This document shows, one piece after another, positions 33,183 to 45,107 of a stretch of DNA of 64,000 nucleotides; position 1 is the stretch's first letter; each line of letters starts with the position of its first letter. The stretch comes from Typhlomys cinereus (lineage: Eukaryota > Chordata > Mammalia > Rodentia > Platacanthomyidae), in contig JALPQD010000214.1 in the NCBI GenBank assembly GCA_023101885.1, forward strand, positions 3,286,001 through 3,350,000, written 5' to 3'. The notes beneath the pieces are model-generated. The model saw only the letters and a program-made list of their open reading frames with translations, was not told where the DNA came from and ran no database searches. A program made the position numbers and the translations under genes.

Positions 33183-35395
33183 TTCTTTTTTATTTAATGT
33201 TTAATCTTTTTAGTTACAAACATAATGGGTAGATTATCTTACCCCCCTCACTCCCTCTCCCATTCCTTTTTCATCCTTCCCTTCACTAATCCATCCCTCT
33301 CCCACCCACCTTCCTGCCTATCTGCTTATGTGGGCCTCAAAAGTTTCTTCATGTTGTCTGTATTGGCATGGGCTCTATGACAGATTAAGCGGCCTTGGCT
33401 ACACACACTGATGGGGCACTCTCCTTCACCTATCTAGCTCTAAGTCATAAGGTTCTACCGACATGCAACTATTTCTCCTGAGTTCCTTGTTAGTCTGTGA
33501 GGAAATGTTGACTTGTCAGTCATAGTGCAGATATGGTTAGAGGATAAGCCTCATTTCAGTAAATTTCTAGAAATAGCAGCCTTATCTGGAGTGGAATGTA
33601 CTGTTGGACCTTGCTCCTCACCTTTATAGCCTCTTACAATCTTTTTGCCCCTCTTGTCCAAAATTCCCTGAGCCTTAGGATGGGGAGAGGTTTGGTTGGT
33701 CTGATTCCAGCTGAGCATTTTAGGGTTACTGGTATTCTGTACTCTGGTTGGTTGTTGTCTATTTCATTGCTCTTCCAATAGGCTGTGTCTTCTCTGAGTG
33801 TTGAGATTTTTTTCTTTCATTTGTGGATTTGTAAGAGTGTCTGAATACTTAATGTTAGGATCTAATTGTAAGAGAAAGCATACAGTGTCTGTCTTTATGC
33901 ATCTGGGATATTTCACTCAATATAATTTCTTCTAGTTCCATCCATTAACTGGCAAATCTCATTAGTTCATCTTTTCTGACATCTAAACACTATTGCATTG
34001 TATATATGTACCACATTTTCATTAACCATTTGTCAGCTGTTGGACATCTAGGTTGGTTCTATTTCTTTGCTATTATGACAGTAACTGCTATAAAGATGGT
34101 TGTACATGTGACTCTATTGTAGGATGAAGTGTTTTTTGGGAGTATTCCCAGGAGTGGTATAGCTGGTCACATGGAATTTCAATTTGTAACCTTTTTAGAA
34201 ACCTCCAAATTGATCTCCAAAGGAGTTGTATGAGTTTGTTAATCTCACCAGCAATGTATGAGGCTCCTCTGCATCCACACCAGCATTTTATGTTGTTTGT
34301 ATTTTGGGTCTTAGCCATTCTGATTAAGTGAGATGATACCTAAGGGCGGTTTTAATTTATATTTCTTTAATAATTAGGGAGGAAAAACTTTTTTTGAGAT
34401 GTTTGTTAGACTTTTGAATCTCATCTTGTGAGAAAGTTCTTTTCAGTTCTATAGCCCATTTTTAATGAGGGTGTTTACTTCTTTGGTATTTAATTTTTGA
34501 GTTCTTTCTGGACTCTGGATATTAGAGTTTTATCAGATGTGTGGTTAGTGAAGATGTTCTTCCATTCTGTACGCATCAAGGGTAAACAAAGCAAGAAAAA
34601 CTCAAGAGAAACAATATCATTTACTATTGCCCCTAAAGAAAGAAATACCTTAGAATAAACCTATCCAAGGATTGTGAAAAATCTAAACAATGAAAACTTT
34701 AAAATCCTAATAAAAGAGATTAAAAAAGATGCAAGATGGTGAAAAGACCTCCCATGCTCTTTGATTGACAGAATTTTAACATAGTCAAAAAGACCATTCT
34801 CCCTAAAGCAATGTACAGATTCAATGCAATACCAATCAAAATTCAAACCAAATTTTCATAGAAATTGATAGAATAATCTCAAATTTCATATGGAAACATA
34901 AAAAAAACCCAGGATAGCAAAAGCAATCCTTAGTAATAAAAATTTTATAAAGCCACTGTAATAAAGACAGCATGGTATTGGCTCCAAAAAGAAATATAGA
35001 CCAAAGAGTTAGACTGAAGACCCAAATATAAGTGCATTCACCTATAGTCAACTGATCTTTGACATAGGTTTAAAAAATCCACTGGAAAAAGGACAATATC
35101 CTCTACAAATGGTGCTGGCAAAATTGAATAATCTATGTACAAAAGAATGAAACTAGACTCTTATTTTTTTGTTTCCTTGCATGAAAACGAACTCCAAATG
35201 GAACAAAGACTTCAATTTTTAACCAAAGACTATAAAATTCCTAAAATAAAAAATAAGGAATACCCTTGAATTGATTTGCCTTGGCCAATATTTCCTCAAC
35301 AAAACTCCAACAAAAGTACAGAGAATGAGTCCAACACTAAATATGTGAAATTAAAAAGCTTTTACCCAGTGAAAGAAACTATTTCTTAATCCAAA
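33183..35395 (-). mobile_element. 5'-inverted LINE-1 of an older type (C)
   Basis: 33183-34570 is minus-strand L1: T-rich tail complement, C-rich 3' UTR complement (33238-33310), unique 3' UTR, then ORF2 C-terminus. 34580-35395 is plus-strand ORF2 that lies immediately upstream in L1 order, from the post-RT segment CTAAAGCAATGTACAGATTC to AGAAACTATTTCTTAATCC. The two abut near 34575. This is the inverted-5' structure attributed to twin priming. More diverged than types A and B. Confidence 0.8.
34088..34318 (-). pseudogene. L1 ORF2 C-terminal fragment
   Basis: A 76-codon stretch with AKTQNTNNIKCWCGCRGASY and LWRSIWRFLKRLQIEIPCDQ, the Cys-rich end of ORF2. The CX3CX7HX4C pattern is broken after the first two Cys positions, where histidine and the last Cys are not in place. 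Fossil of element 33183-35395. Confidence 0.75.
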
Positions 35396-35432
35396 TATGC
35401 ACCGATCATTACTTTGTTTACCTTAATTTCTT

Positions 35433-36363
35433 TTTTTTTTTGTAATTTTGCTGTTGTTTTCTTTCTTTTTGTTTTTAATACATTTTTTATTATTATTTCA
35501 GCTCATACAAACTTAATAGGTACACCAGTTCCCTCCCTCCCTCCTCCTCCCCCCGAACCCCCTGCTCCCCCTCCCTCACCCCTCCCGTCCCATCCCCCCC
35601 CCCCCCCCGTGCCTCCCGCCCCAATTCTCAGAGTCCTTTCTTATGCATGCCTGACTCTCCTCTGGGCCCTCCTTTCCGATGATGTATAAGGACCCAGTGG
35701 CATTTCCCTGAACCCTTTCCTGTGTTCCCCTTAAACATAGGAACACTACTGTGGCTGTCAATCCCTTGCCTCCAAGGATCTTGGTGCCTTTAGCAGATGC
35801 TAGACTTTGTGAGGTCAATAGTGTGTTGGACATTGCACCGGGCATGCAATGTCCAATTATGATTGCTTAGGCCCTAACTTGTGTGGAGTATCTTGCAAAT
35901 CATTGCTCCTCCCATCCTTTTGCTCTTACACTCTTACCGCCCCCTCTTTCGCAAATTTCCCTGAGCTTCAGGATGGGGAGAGATTAGTCTGGCCTAGTTC
36001 TAGATGATTGATATAGAGTCTCTGAAGTTCTGGATTGTGGTTTGTTGATTTTCTTTTGCAGTTTTGCTGCTCCTGCAATGCCCTTCACTCCATCCTGCTG
36101 GGCATTGTATGTCACCCCCTGGCTAGAGACAGAAAGCTGTTAAACTGGAGTCTTATTATAAGAGCACATTCAAGGGTAGATGTAATACTTATACCCAAAA
36201 GTGGAATCGCAGGGTCACATGGCATTTGCCAATGGGAGGGGTCAATCACCCATTTGCAAAATGGTTACTTTTTAATGTGCCGGACTATATGCCCTCCCCT
36301 TCTGGTGAGTTCATACCCCCTTAGTTGTAAATGATCAGGAACGAATGTCTGTGAACTTAACTA
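35433..36363 (-). mobile_element. 5'-truncated LINE-1 3' UTR (type A) with an ORF2 patch
   Basis: A perfect 18-bp target duplication, TGTTTACCTTAATTTCTT, lies at 35415-35432 and 36364-36381. The plus strand shows the tail complement, CATACAAACTTAATAGGTAC, a C-rich tract with a run of about 16 C (35594-35609), then the unique 3' UTR. At 36189-36228 about 40 bp of ORF2 3' sequence replace the expected 3' UTR. The antisense open frames here are not genes. Confidence 0.93.
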
Positions 36364-36615
36364 TGTTTACCTTAATTTCTTGATTATTTAAATAGTATTA
36401 CAGTAAGCAAGATATCTTTTTAATATGATGTCTTCATACCACTATGAATGTAATGTGGCAGTGGATGGGCTATTTTACATTTCTGCCAACAATGCCAGCA
36501 TAGAGTTCTTTTTTCTCCACATCCTTCCTTCTTTGTTTGCACTGATACTAACTATGGTGGGCCACTACCGCATTGTAGCTTTTACCTATGTGATTAGGGA
36601 TGTGAATAAAATTAG

Positions 36616-38090
36616 CAATATCAATAAAATTTATTTTTATAAACCTGATACAAAATGCAACTCATCAGCAACCTGTGAAAGGCATTCCAGAGTTGCAGCT
36701 AAATCTCTTTCAGCAATGAAAGAACAGAAACCTTTGAATTTAAGAGTAATGTAAAGTAACATTTTAGGATGAAATCTTGATTTTACTGGGTTTTGGGATT
36801 CATGCAGTCTTGGAAAAATCTTCTTCAGTGAGGTCAATTCGCAGTGTATTTCTGTATTTCATTTATATGTTGGAGGATGGCACATGTTAAATTTTCTCTT
36901 ACATTTAATCTGTATCCTTGAAAACATGGGGCTGTCAGAAAAATACTCACACTGCACTTGTAGCAGTGCTTTATGGCTTTAATTTAGGCACATTGTAAAT
37001 AGGGCTTGCTTTCCTATACCCCTGAGACTGGTGTAAAGTCTCACTTGTAAAATGACGAACTCTAGTTCATCCATCATCCTCCATGGTAGCCCAATCAGCT
37101 TCTGTTTTTACACAAATGAAAAAAAATCCTTTAATGGATTCATGCTTCTGTGTGTGCTTGTTGAATTAGTCCCCTCAAACTGATTCCCTATGTCCATGTT
37201 TCATTTTTGAAAACACATTATCCCCAATTCTTGCCTTCTGTAATCTGTCATTTCTGCTAGTTTCTTGAACAGTGCTATGCAGAGGATGGGAGAGCTATAA
37301 ATGTTGCAAAAAGGAAATAAATCTCTTGTTTTGAATACAGCCATACTAATTCATATGTCCCTTAAGAGACACACAGAAAAGCTTCACTAACTATCAAAGT
37401 CTCAGAATGCTAAGATAATAGAAAGATACCCTGTCAGTTCAGAAATAACCATCACAAATCTGCACTCGGTGTGTGTTTTCTGTAAGGAAGAACTCTAGTG
37501 GCGCTCCATTGCAAATCCATCAATAGGACCCCAGGGCAGCTAACCCTGGGTTTTTCTGCTTGAGTACCAGTACCAACAGACTGGGATATCTGGTGGGAAA
37601 ACCACTACGTAAGGAATGATAGCAGTGGACAGCAGTCCTTCGTTAGCCTGACGGTCCATAAAGGCTTTGTTACAGGCCTCAGGGATCATCCCATGCTTTT
37701 AACGTATTTGGGCTGTTTTGTAGCTTCCAAGTTTCACACGTATGCTTGTTTCACAATCGCATGAAAACCTCTTCCACTCTTCCTCTATTTCTCATGCCTG
37801 CAGCTACTGAATATTATGGTAATCAATTTGATATGTGGTTAAAAGTCTGAGGCTCTTTCATTATCTGTAGCAGAAGATTGAATTCTTTTGCTGAACAGCA
37901 AATTTGTTTTATAATACAGTGCCTAAAACTTTGTGTGGATTCTAGAGTGGACTTATTTGGTATTGAGTAAGCTGGTGTCTGTTTCCTTGGCATTAGAATG
38001 TAGCACGAAGTTACTGGATGCTCACCAGGGACATGTGTTACTGGGCTGTTGGTCACTCTATCTCTATTGCTGAAAACTTATTTTTTCCTG
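36616..38090. other. Unannotated DNA
   Basis: No supported gene or repeat. An AATAAA at about 37315 has no open reading frame upstream that would make it part of a transcript I could call. Confidence 0.45.
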
Positions 38091-38104
38091 AACACACACA
38101 CATG

Positions 38105-38156
<52 letters not shown>
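38091..38156. repeat. (CA)n microsatellite
   Basis: About 30 CA units with one CATGCATA interruption at the left end. Confidence 0.95.
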
Positions 38157-38158
<2 letters not shown>

Positions 38159-39583
38159 TTCTAGTGCCTGGTTGCAAGGAACATCAATCTTTAGTCATTA
38201 ATGCACAGTGCATATCTTAGGTGTTTTCTGTTCTAAAAAGTCTATTGAAGGAACACATTTTTGACAGGAGAAAGAGCATGTGCCTCACAAGATATAATAA
38301 ATACCATATATGAGAGAAAATTGCCTTCCAGTTACCAGTGGTAAAATATATGTGATTTTTTAAGACAATCTAAAAGTTTTTATTGAAAAATCTATAGGTT
38401 ATATTAATATCTCTTCTTCATACAGCTTTTCAGAAGAATTCATAAGTAATTCAGCTCATTGATCTTTTATTACCATCTGGTGAACAAGTTTATTCAGTGA
38501 AGATCACCAGAAGTATAAAAAAAAAGTAAAGTACGTGGACAATTTCCTTTTAAATGATAATCAATTATCTATAAATCAAATCTTTTAAGGTAATTGCATG
38601 GAAGTCACTTTGTGGTATTGACTCTTTTGTGTAATGGAGGAAAATAAAAGTTAGCTATTAGGAAAATATGTTTCTTTTCCTATTTTTAAAAGCTAATGTG
38701 TCCCAAACAACACCACTAGGTGAGAACAAGCATTCAAATGTGTGAGCCTGTGGGGCTATGTTTCACACTCACGCCACAAACTTGATATTTTGAATTTCCC
38801 CAACTGTGCCTATTGACACAGAGAAGAGAGTCTCACTTCCTAGGCTTTCAGCCCATGTCTGCAGAGGATTCCAGCAGAGAATAAGCATGGCAAGATTCCC
38901 CACACTGGAGCCCTAACATAGAAATTGTTATGTGTGTAGTTATCACTGCAAATACAATGTGATGCTAACCAAATGGGCAACAGTGTTCATGGAGCATTTC
39001 CAGGGAAAGCATCCATCAGATCTGTACGGATGTTCCTAGTTCCCCAAACTTGGAATAAATGAATAAAGATATTCACTTTGATCAATGCAGCAAACATTAG
39101 AGAATGCCCTTTTAACAGAACTCCAAAATGTTTTGTGTGTACCAGTAATAAGTTCTGATTTCTAATTGGGCCCTTTTTCATGATCTTTATAAGCAACCCC
39201 TCCCACTTTCCCCAGTGTCATAAGGAAGAAGCAAAGCATGTAGAAGATGACCTTGGTGTATTTTCTTTCATTACAGAGAGCAATGATTTATTTATAGTGA
39301 AGCTCTCTCAAAATATTTCAAGGAAGCTAGGATTTCTTTAACAGGGAATATGAGAGCTGGAACTGGGTTGTGTGCCATGCATATTTACTCCAAGGCAGAG
39401 GGATTGATTTTTTTCCCTTCCTGCTTTTATCAGACCTATACAATAATGTCACTTTTTTTCTTTAACCTTGTGCTTGAAAAATGTCTGAGTTATTGATTTC
39501 TTGGAATGGAAAGTCATTTTCTTAAAGTAGCAATTTATTTGCTGAAAGCTTTCAGTCAGTCAAATCTATAGGAAATATATTTT
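38157..39583. other. Unannotated DNA
   Basis: No supported feature. Confidence 0.45.
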
Positions 39584-39602
39584 TAGATAGATAGAGATAG
39601 AT

Positions 39603-39648
<46 letters not shown>
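39584..39648. repeat. (GATA)n microsatellite
   Basis: About 14 GATA units, with one GAGATAGATGATA interruption. Open frames of serine/tyrosine/leucine repeats across it are artefacts. Confidence 0.95.
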
Positions 39649-39722
39649 AGGAAGAAGAAGAGGAGGAGGAGAAAGAGGAGGAGAAGGAAGAACAGGAGGA
39701 AGGAGGAAGAGGAGAGAGAGAA
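39649..39722. repeat. (GGA/GAA)n purine tract
   Basis: A pure purine strand of GAAGAAGAGGAGG-type units directly joined to the GATA repeat; compound microsatellite. Confidence 0.9.
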
Positions 39723-41361
39723 CATGGACCACACAAGGGGCAAAACTACTATTTGAAACTATGCGACAATTCAAAAAATTAGCAGAGATTTTAACATGTA
39801 TGCTTCAGGGAGTTATCCAAAATCCAAACTCTAGCACAGCCTGAGTAGACAAATCATGCTTTAAGTTTTTATTGCTTAAACAAGTTAGACTCTGCTAAAT
39901 CAGTGAGGAAAAAAATAGATGCATGTTGCTATTTCCTAGTCACTCCTTTTCTAGCTTTGCTCCAAGTGTGACTTTAGTTAGAGCCAGGCCATGCGGCATG
40001 ACAGGCCAATGGTGAAGGGAGAGAGCCTGGTCTCTGAAGGAGGTTTGCCTTGGGATGTTGAGGCTCTGAGGTAATCCCGTGTCTCCCTGACAGGGCTGCT
40101 TCTGCTCATCTGTCTTTGATCTTAATGCCTAATATTATTTAGTATCTTCTCTATCTGAATTTGTCCTTCTCTCTTTGACCCTCAGTCTCTTTAGTTCTCA
40201 CATTCTGCCATCTCTTCACCTTGGAAGGCTCTGTGACAGACCCACATCCCTCCCTCCGCCCTACTGCATCTATCCTGGAGGTGGAGCAGCCCCTTGATCA
40301 CGTTCTGATACACACCACTGCAAGTGGGACAGTACAGAATCAGGGACTTCTTTCTGTCTCCCAGACAACATTGCACCACTTCGATTTTCCTGAATGCGAT
40401 TTGATCCTGGCTCACAGACTCAGTCTTAATCCCACACAGTGATTCAGGATAAGAGATAATCAAGTCTGTCTTCACCTTGAAGGATGAAAAGCAAGTCATT
40501 TCTTTTTATCTTCTTACTTCTCATATCAACTGTTCCTAGTTCCCAGGAATACAAAAAACCTGGATTTTCCCAGCACTACATTTTCTTTTCATTAAAAGGA
40601 AGCAAGTTTTCATGGCTAAGAAGTGAGAAGACTAGTTTTTGCCATACACTGAGGAGAATATATGAACTGAATTCTAAATCTTGATATACTAAAAGAACCC
40701 ATAAGGAAACAAAAGAATTTTTGTCTATTTCCCCCTCTCCTTTCCTTCCTCCTCTTCCTATATCTTCTTTCCCTGAAACACAAAGCCTTTCTTCTTATTT
40801 TTTAAAAAAATGAAAATGAATGGCTTTGAATCCACAGGGATAATGCCCCTACCTCTGCAGGTGGTCCATTGTTTTATGGATGAGTATTTGCTGTACCCTT
40901 CACACACCTTCATTATCTGTGGATTGTACTCCTCAAGGTAGGGGCTAGATGTATATAGAGACACCATTGTTGTCTATGGTAAACACACAGCTAGCAGGAT
41001 TTCAAGGTTTCAGGATATCTCCCCAGCATTCCCACATGTGTTCCATCACATTGTCTAAACTGTCCACATGGTTAGCTTCTTTAAAGTGAGACATATGGGT
41101 CACACAGGTCAGATATTGTGCTAATAATTGACTCTTTGCAATTTGAAAGAATAATTTAGTGAACTAAAGTCCTAGCCTCTATTTTGCCTTTCCAAAATGC
41201 TTCATGTTTAATTCTTTTGGCTCCATGAACATTCTGTTGGCTCTTAAATCTCTTCAAGTCACATTGCATTTTTGCTCCCCCTTTGTGTCCTGGAGAGGAA
41301 AGTTACTTCTGAAAAGGTTCCAAATGTTGTTTGCTCATGCTACTTGACTGCTACTTTCCTT
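39723..41361. other. Unannotated DNA
   Basis: No supported gene. Two overlapping open frames on opposite strands at 40191-40499 and 40221-40442 have no recognisable domain. The local GC rise around 40200-40450 is modest. Confidence 0.45.
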
Positions 41362-42365
41362 TTTTTATTATATTTATTTATTTTTCCCAATCATACAAGC
41401 TTAGTAGGTACCCCGGTCCCCTGCCTCCCTCCACCCCTCCCTAATCCCCCTTGCACACTCCCCCCTTTTCCCCTTCCTTTCTCCCCCTCCCTCCTTTTTT
41501 CCCAGTGCCTCCTCCTTTCTCCCTCCCATTCCCTGAAGCATCCTTTTGTGTGAATGCCAACCCTCCCTCTGAGTCCTCTACCCTAGTGAGGTGTAAGGAC
41601 TCAGTGGCATTGCCCAGAGCCCTTTCTTGGGCTCCCCTTTAGTATGTGAACACTATTATGACTGTTAATCCCTTGCCTCTAAGGATCCTAATGCCTGTGT
41701 TCCATGCTAGACTTTGGGAGGTCGTTGACATGTCAGTCATTGTGCAAGTCACACAAAGTCAGATTATGGCTACTGCAGTCCTTCCTTGTGTGGAGTATCT
41801 TGCATATCTTTGTTCCTCCCCATCTTTAGGCTCTTAAAATCTTGCCACCCCCTCTTCTTCAAGTTTCCCTGAGCTTTAGGATGGGGAGAGATTTAGCTGG
41901 TCTGGTTCTGGATGAGTAATGTAGGGTCTCTGGTGTTCTGAAATATGGTTTTTGTTGTTTTCAGTTTTGCTGTTCCTGCACCATCCTTGGCTCTATCCTG
42001 ATTGATATTGGAGGTCACCTCCTAACCAGAGATAAAAGACTGTTTAAATGGAATCTTACTATAAAAGGAGATTCAGAGATAGATGGAATAGGAGTAAGAG
42101 ACCATTTGCAGGCTGGTTACCATCTATCTACCAGTCCCTATACCCTCTCTGAGGTTTGGGGAGTGAGATCAAACCCCCTCAGTCGAAAGTGACCAGGAAG
42201 GAAAATGAGAGTGAGCTTAACCAGATGCCTCGCTACTTACTAGCAATACTTGATGGTGACCTATTTTCTCTACTGAAGCATGATCCCCTCTCTCATTACT
42301 TATGGGGGGGCCCTCATTCCCCTTCCCTCCTGTTTATAATCTTTGCAATTACTGTAGGTATTAAA
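41362..42365 (-). mobile_element. 5'-truncated LINE-1 3' UTR (type B)
   Basis: Flanks GCTACTTTCCTT (41350-41361) and GCTACTTTTCTT (42366-42377), one mismatch in 12. The plus strand shows TTCCCAATCATACAAGCTTA, the C-rich tract (41420-41540) and the full unique 3' UTR up to TTTGCAATTACTGTAGGTAT near the ORF2 end. No ORF2 coding remains. Confidence 0.88.
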
Positions 42366-42649
42366 GCTACTTTTCTTAACAAGTTCAAAGGCTCTGAGAA
42401 GATATCTTAAGTCCACAATCACTTAATTATGCAAGATTTCAGAGACATAAATGACTTGTTTTACTGATTCAGAACTCAGCAGAACACAATAACACTTGTT
42501 TTGTATTCTCTTACCTTGGAAAATTAAAAGTGTCATTTAAATTTTTTAGACTTGAGATGAATTGAGGTTTCACCTTCTTAGATAAAACATAAAACAGTTC
42601 AAAATGGACACCTTTAGTAGGTAGATAAAGTGAATGGTGAATTTTGCTG

Positions 42650-42800
42650 TTTGACAATTTCCTACATGCATTTAAAATGCTCTAATTATTTTCCCCCACC
42701 TCTCTTGTCTCCCTCTACACCATCCCCCAGCCTGCTCTCCCTACAAGTTTTCTTCTCATATTCATATCTATTTTTCAGGTGTTTGTAGTTCTTTTTTTCT
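42650..42800 (-). mobile_element. Possible old rodent L1 (Lx-like) 3' end
   Basis: The plus strand reads TTGACAATTTCCTACATGC, then TTTTCCCCCACCTCTC and further pyrimidine-rich text, which resembles the complement of old rodent L1 3' UTRs. Diverged; weak call. Confidence 0.3.
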
Positions 42801-43739
42801 GAAAAGTGAGTTTTTCCACCAGTGATCAAATTAGAGAGGCAATGCTATATAAGCATGATCTTACAGATGGCAATTTTGAGTTCCACCATTTAGGGGTGAC
42901 AGGAAATCCCATGTAAAGATGTAAGTGGAAAATGATACCTGAGTGATAGATTGGGGAGGTGATAAGCTGATTGGCACTGAAAGGATGACTATTTTGTTCC
43001 TTGATGGAAGATTAGTACAGAAATAGATGTGTGAGTCAAACCTCAGCATTTAATGATTTCCTGACAAGCACACTTTCCAAACCCAAAGTACATTAAGTTT
43101 AAATCCAAAGAGCCATCAGTGTGCTTTTTCATAACATTTTCTATAAATTAGGGAAAATAAAGTTTTGTACTTTTAAGTAGAGACCACAGTAATTGGTGAC
43201 ATAAAGTATTACTCTAGACCACGTATGGACTGACTCATGGTAGTCTGTGTTGTTGAACAATGTATTGAGCTATGCACTTGCTTCCACATGGTTGGCGCTT
43301 AGTCCAAATATAATTTGGAAGAATTTTTGCTGCCAATGAAAGGAAATGGATGTCTGTCCCTTTAGTGACTCAGAAAATCAGAACCAGTTTTTATATATTA
43401 TTTGTTTTTCCAACTTTGAATAATTTTTCTATGTTCTAGAGAAAAAGAAACATGATTCTAACAGATACTGACTCTTAAAGTATTATATGATGTGATTCAC
43501 TTATTTCAAGCACATGGTCACAATTTTAAGCCCCAAGTAAATCATGTTACCCATAGCCTATGCTGTCTAGATGAACTTAAACTACATATGTGTCTCTTCT
43601 ACTGTGTGACAGCAGTTTATAGAGCATATAACAGTGTTTTGGGTATATTGCTACTTGACTTAACCTTTATCACCTTTCAAAAATGTTTTGTTTCTAAGTA
43701 ACTTTCCCACTTTTTAATAGTGAGACTTGTTAGCACTTG
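42801..43739. other. Unannotated DNA
   Basis: No supported feature. Confidence 0.45.
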
Positions 43740-44062
43740 TCAGACCTTGTGCCTAACCCACATTAAACAATTTCCTCTTAGGCTTTGCATAATCAATCAC
43801 TCATTACATAACCAGGAAAGGAATCCTGAACCAGAGGCCAGATAAGGATCAATACCAATTATTAACTTAGATTTTACTTATAGCGTGTAGCTTAGATCTG
43901 TAAATAAAATAATTCTTAGTTTTATAGACAATTCTGTGCTTAGACTGTGGGGGGTATAAAAGATTTGTATTATTCCTTGATAATTGTCCACTTCCTGCAA
44001 GTGAGATGTGAACTCATTCAGAATAAATATGGATCTAAGACCCCAGCACGAACACAGGAAGT
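43740..44062 (+). other. Possible LTR fragment
   Basis: GGGGTATAAAAGATTTG at 43952-43968 is followed about 55 bp later by AATAAATATGG (44022-44032). This resembles the TATA-to-polyadenylation-signal spacing of a short R region. No TG...CA ends, target duplication or internal viral sequence could be found, so this is only a suggestion. Confidence 0.25.
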
Positions 44063-44080
44063 CAAATGTTTGTTTATTTA

Positions 44081-44640
44081 ACCATAGTTCAGAACACCAG
44101 AGACTCTACAATATTCACCCAGAACCAAACCAACCAAATCTTTCCCCATCCTAAAGCTCAAGGAACTTTGCAGAAGAGGGGGCAGCAAGATTGTAAGAGC
44201 CTAAAGATGGGGAGGACAAAGAATATGCAAGATATTCCACACAATTCAGGGCTGCATCCACCAGGACAAATAGTCACAGTGTGACATGCACAACGGCTGA
44301 TATGTCTACAAGCCCCAAAAAGTCTAGCACAGATCATAAGGGAGAAGGCTTCAGGAAGAAAGAGGATCCTTAGAGGCAAAAGGTTAAACAGTCATAATAG
44401 AGTTCCCGTGCTAGTAGGCAGCCCAAGAAAGGACCCCAAACTATGACACTGAGTCCTGAATCCTCACTAGTGTAGACGACTTCGAGGTAAATTCAGTGCC
44501 CACATAAACAGATGCTCTGGAGTATAGGGAGAGGGGGAAGAAAGCAGGAAGCACCAAGGGAAGGAAGGGGGGAGAGTAGGAAGGAGGTACCTATTGAGCT
44601 TGTATAACTAGAAAAAAAAGTAATAAAAATTTAGTTATTA
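44081..44640 (+). mobile_element. 5'-truncated LINE-1 3' UTR (type B)
   Basis: CCATAGTTCAGAACACCAGA through CTAAAGATGGGGAGGACAA, CCTTAGAGGCAAAAGG and the G-rich tract to TTGAGCTTGTATAACTAG and an A-rich tail. About 560 bp. No clear target duplication. Confidence 0.85.
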
Positions 44641-45107
44641 AAAAAATTATTTGCTTAATGAGCCAAGTGTGTGAGGGTTTGAACAAATTAAGGTAAGAAA
44701 CTGCGGAACTCTCTGGTTTATAGCATATTATCCCTTAGTAATACATTACAGCTATCCAAAGATAGGGAGGATTAATATAATTCCTGTGAAATATCAAGCT
44801 TTTTATATTTAAAACTCCATGTCTTTTTTATTCTTTCCTTCTCCCTCTTCCTCCATTAGCATTAACCTTCATCAGTCTCTTGGGAGGGGGGTGTCCAGAG
44901 GGGCTCTTGGGATCTTTTCCATCCATGGTGACTTGTTGATTGAACAAATACTTTGCAGATCTTATGGAAATATATATAGCTTCAGTGAATTCATGGATGC
45001 AGCAGCCTTGTCATGTCCAGAAAATAATCACTGACCACATTCCTGCCATCTTTCAAGCTCTTTTTTTTCTTTTTCTTTTATTTTAATGAGGAAACTGCTT
45101 TATGATT
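44641..45107. other. Unannotated DNA
   Basis: No supported feature. Confidence 0.45.

Larger units (their letters stand above)
32650..36615 (-). mobile_element. Old LINE-1 3' portion, split by three insertions
   Basis: Pieces at 32650-32905, 33096-33182, 35396-35432 and 36382-36615 read on the plus strand like the complement of an old L1 end. Examples are TGTGCCTGACTTCTTTCACA, ACATATATACCACATTTTC, TGGCAGTGGATGGGC, TTTCTGCCAACAATGCC and TCTCCACATCCTTCC. A SINE (32906-33095) and two later L1s (33183-35395, 35433-36363) interrupt it. No coding frame survives. Confidence 0.65.

Noticed and set aside
39552..39774. Coding frames with Tyr-Leu-Ser-Ile repeats
   Set aside because: Translation of the GATA and GGA microsatellites.
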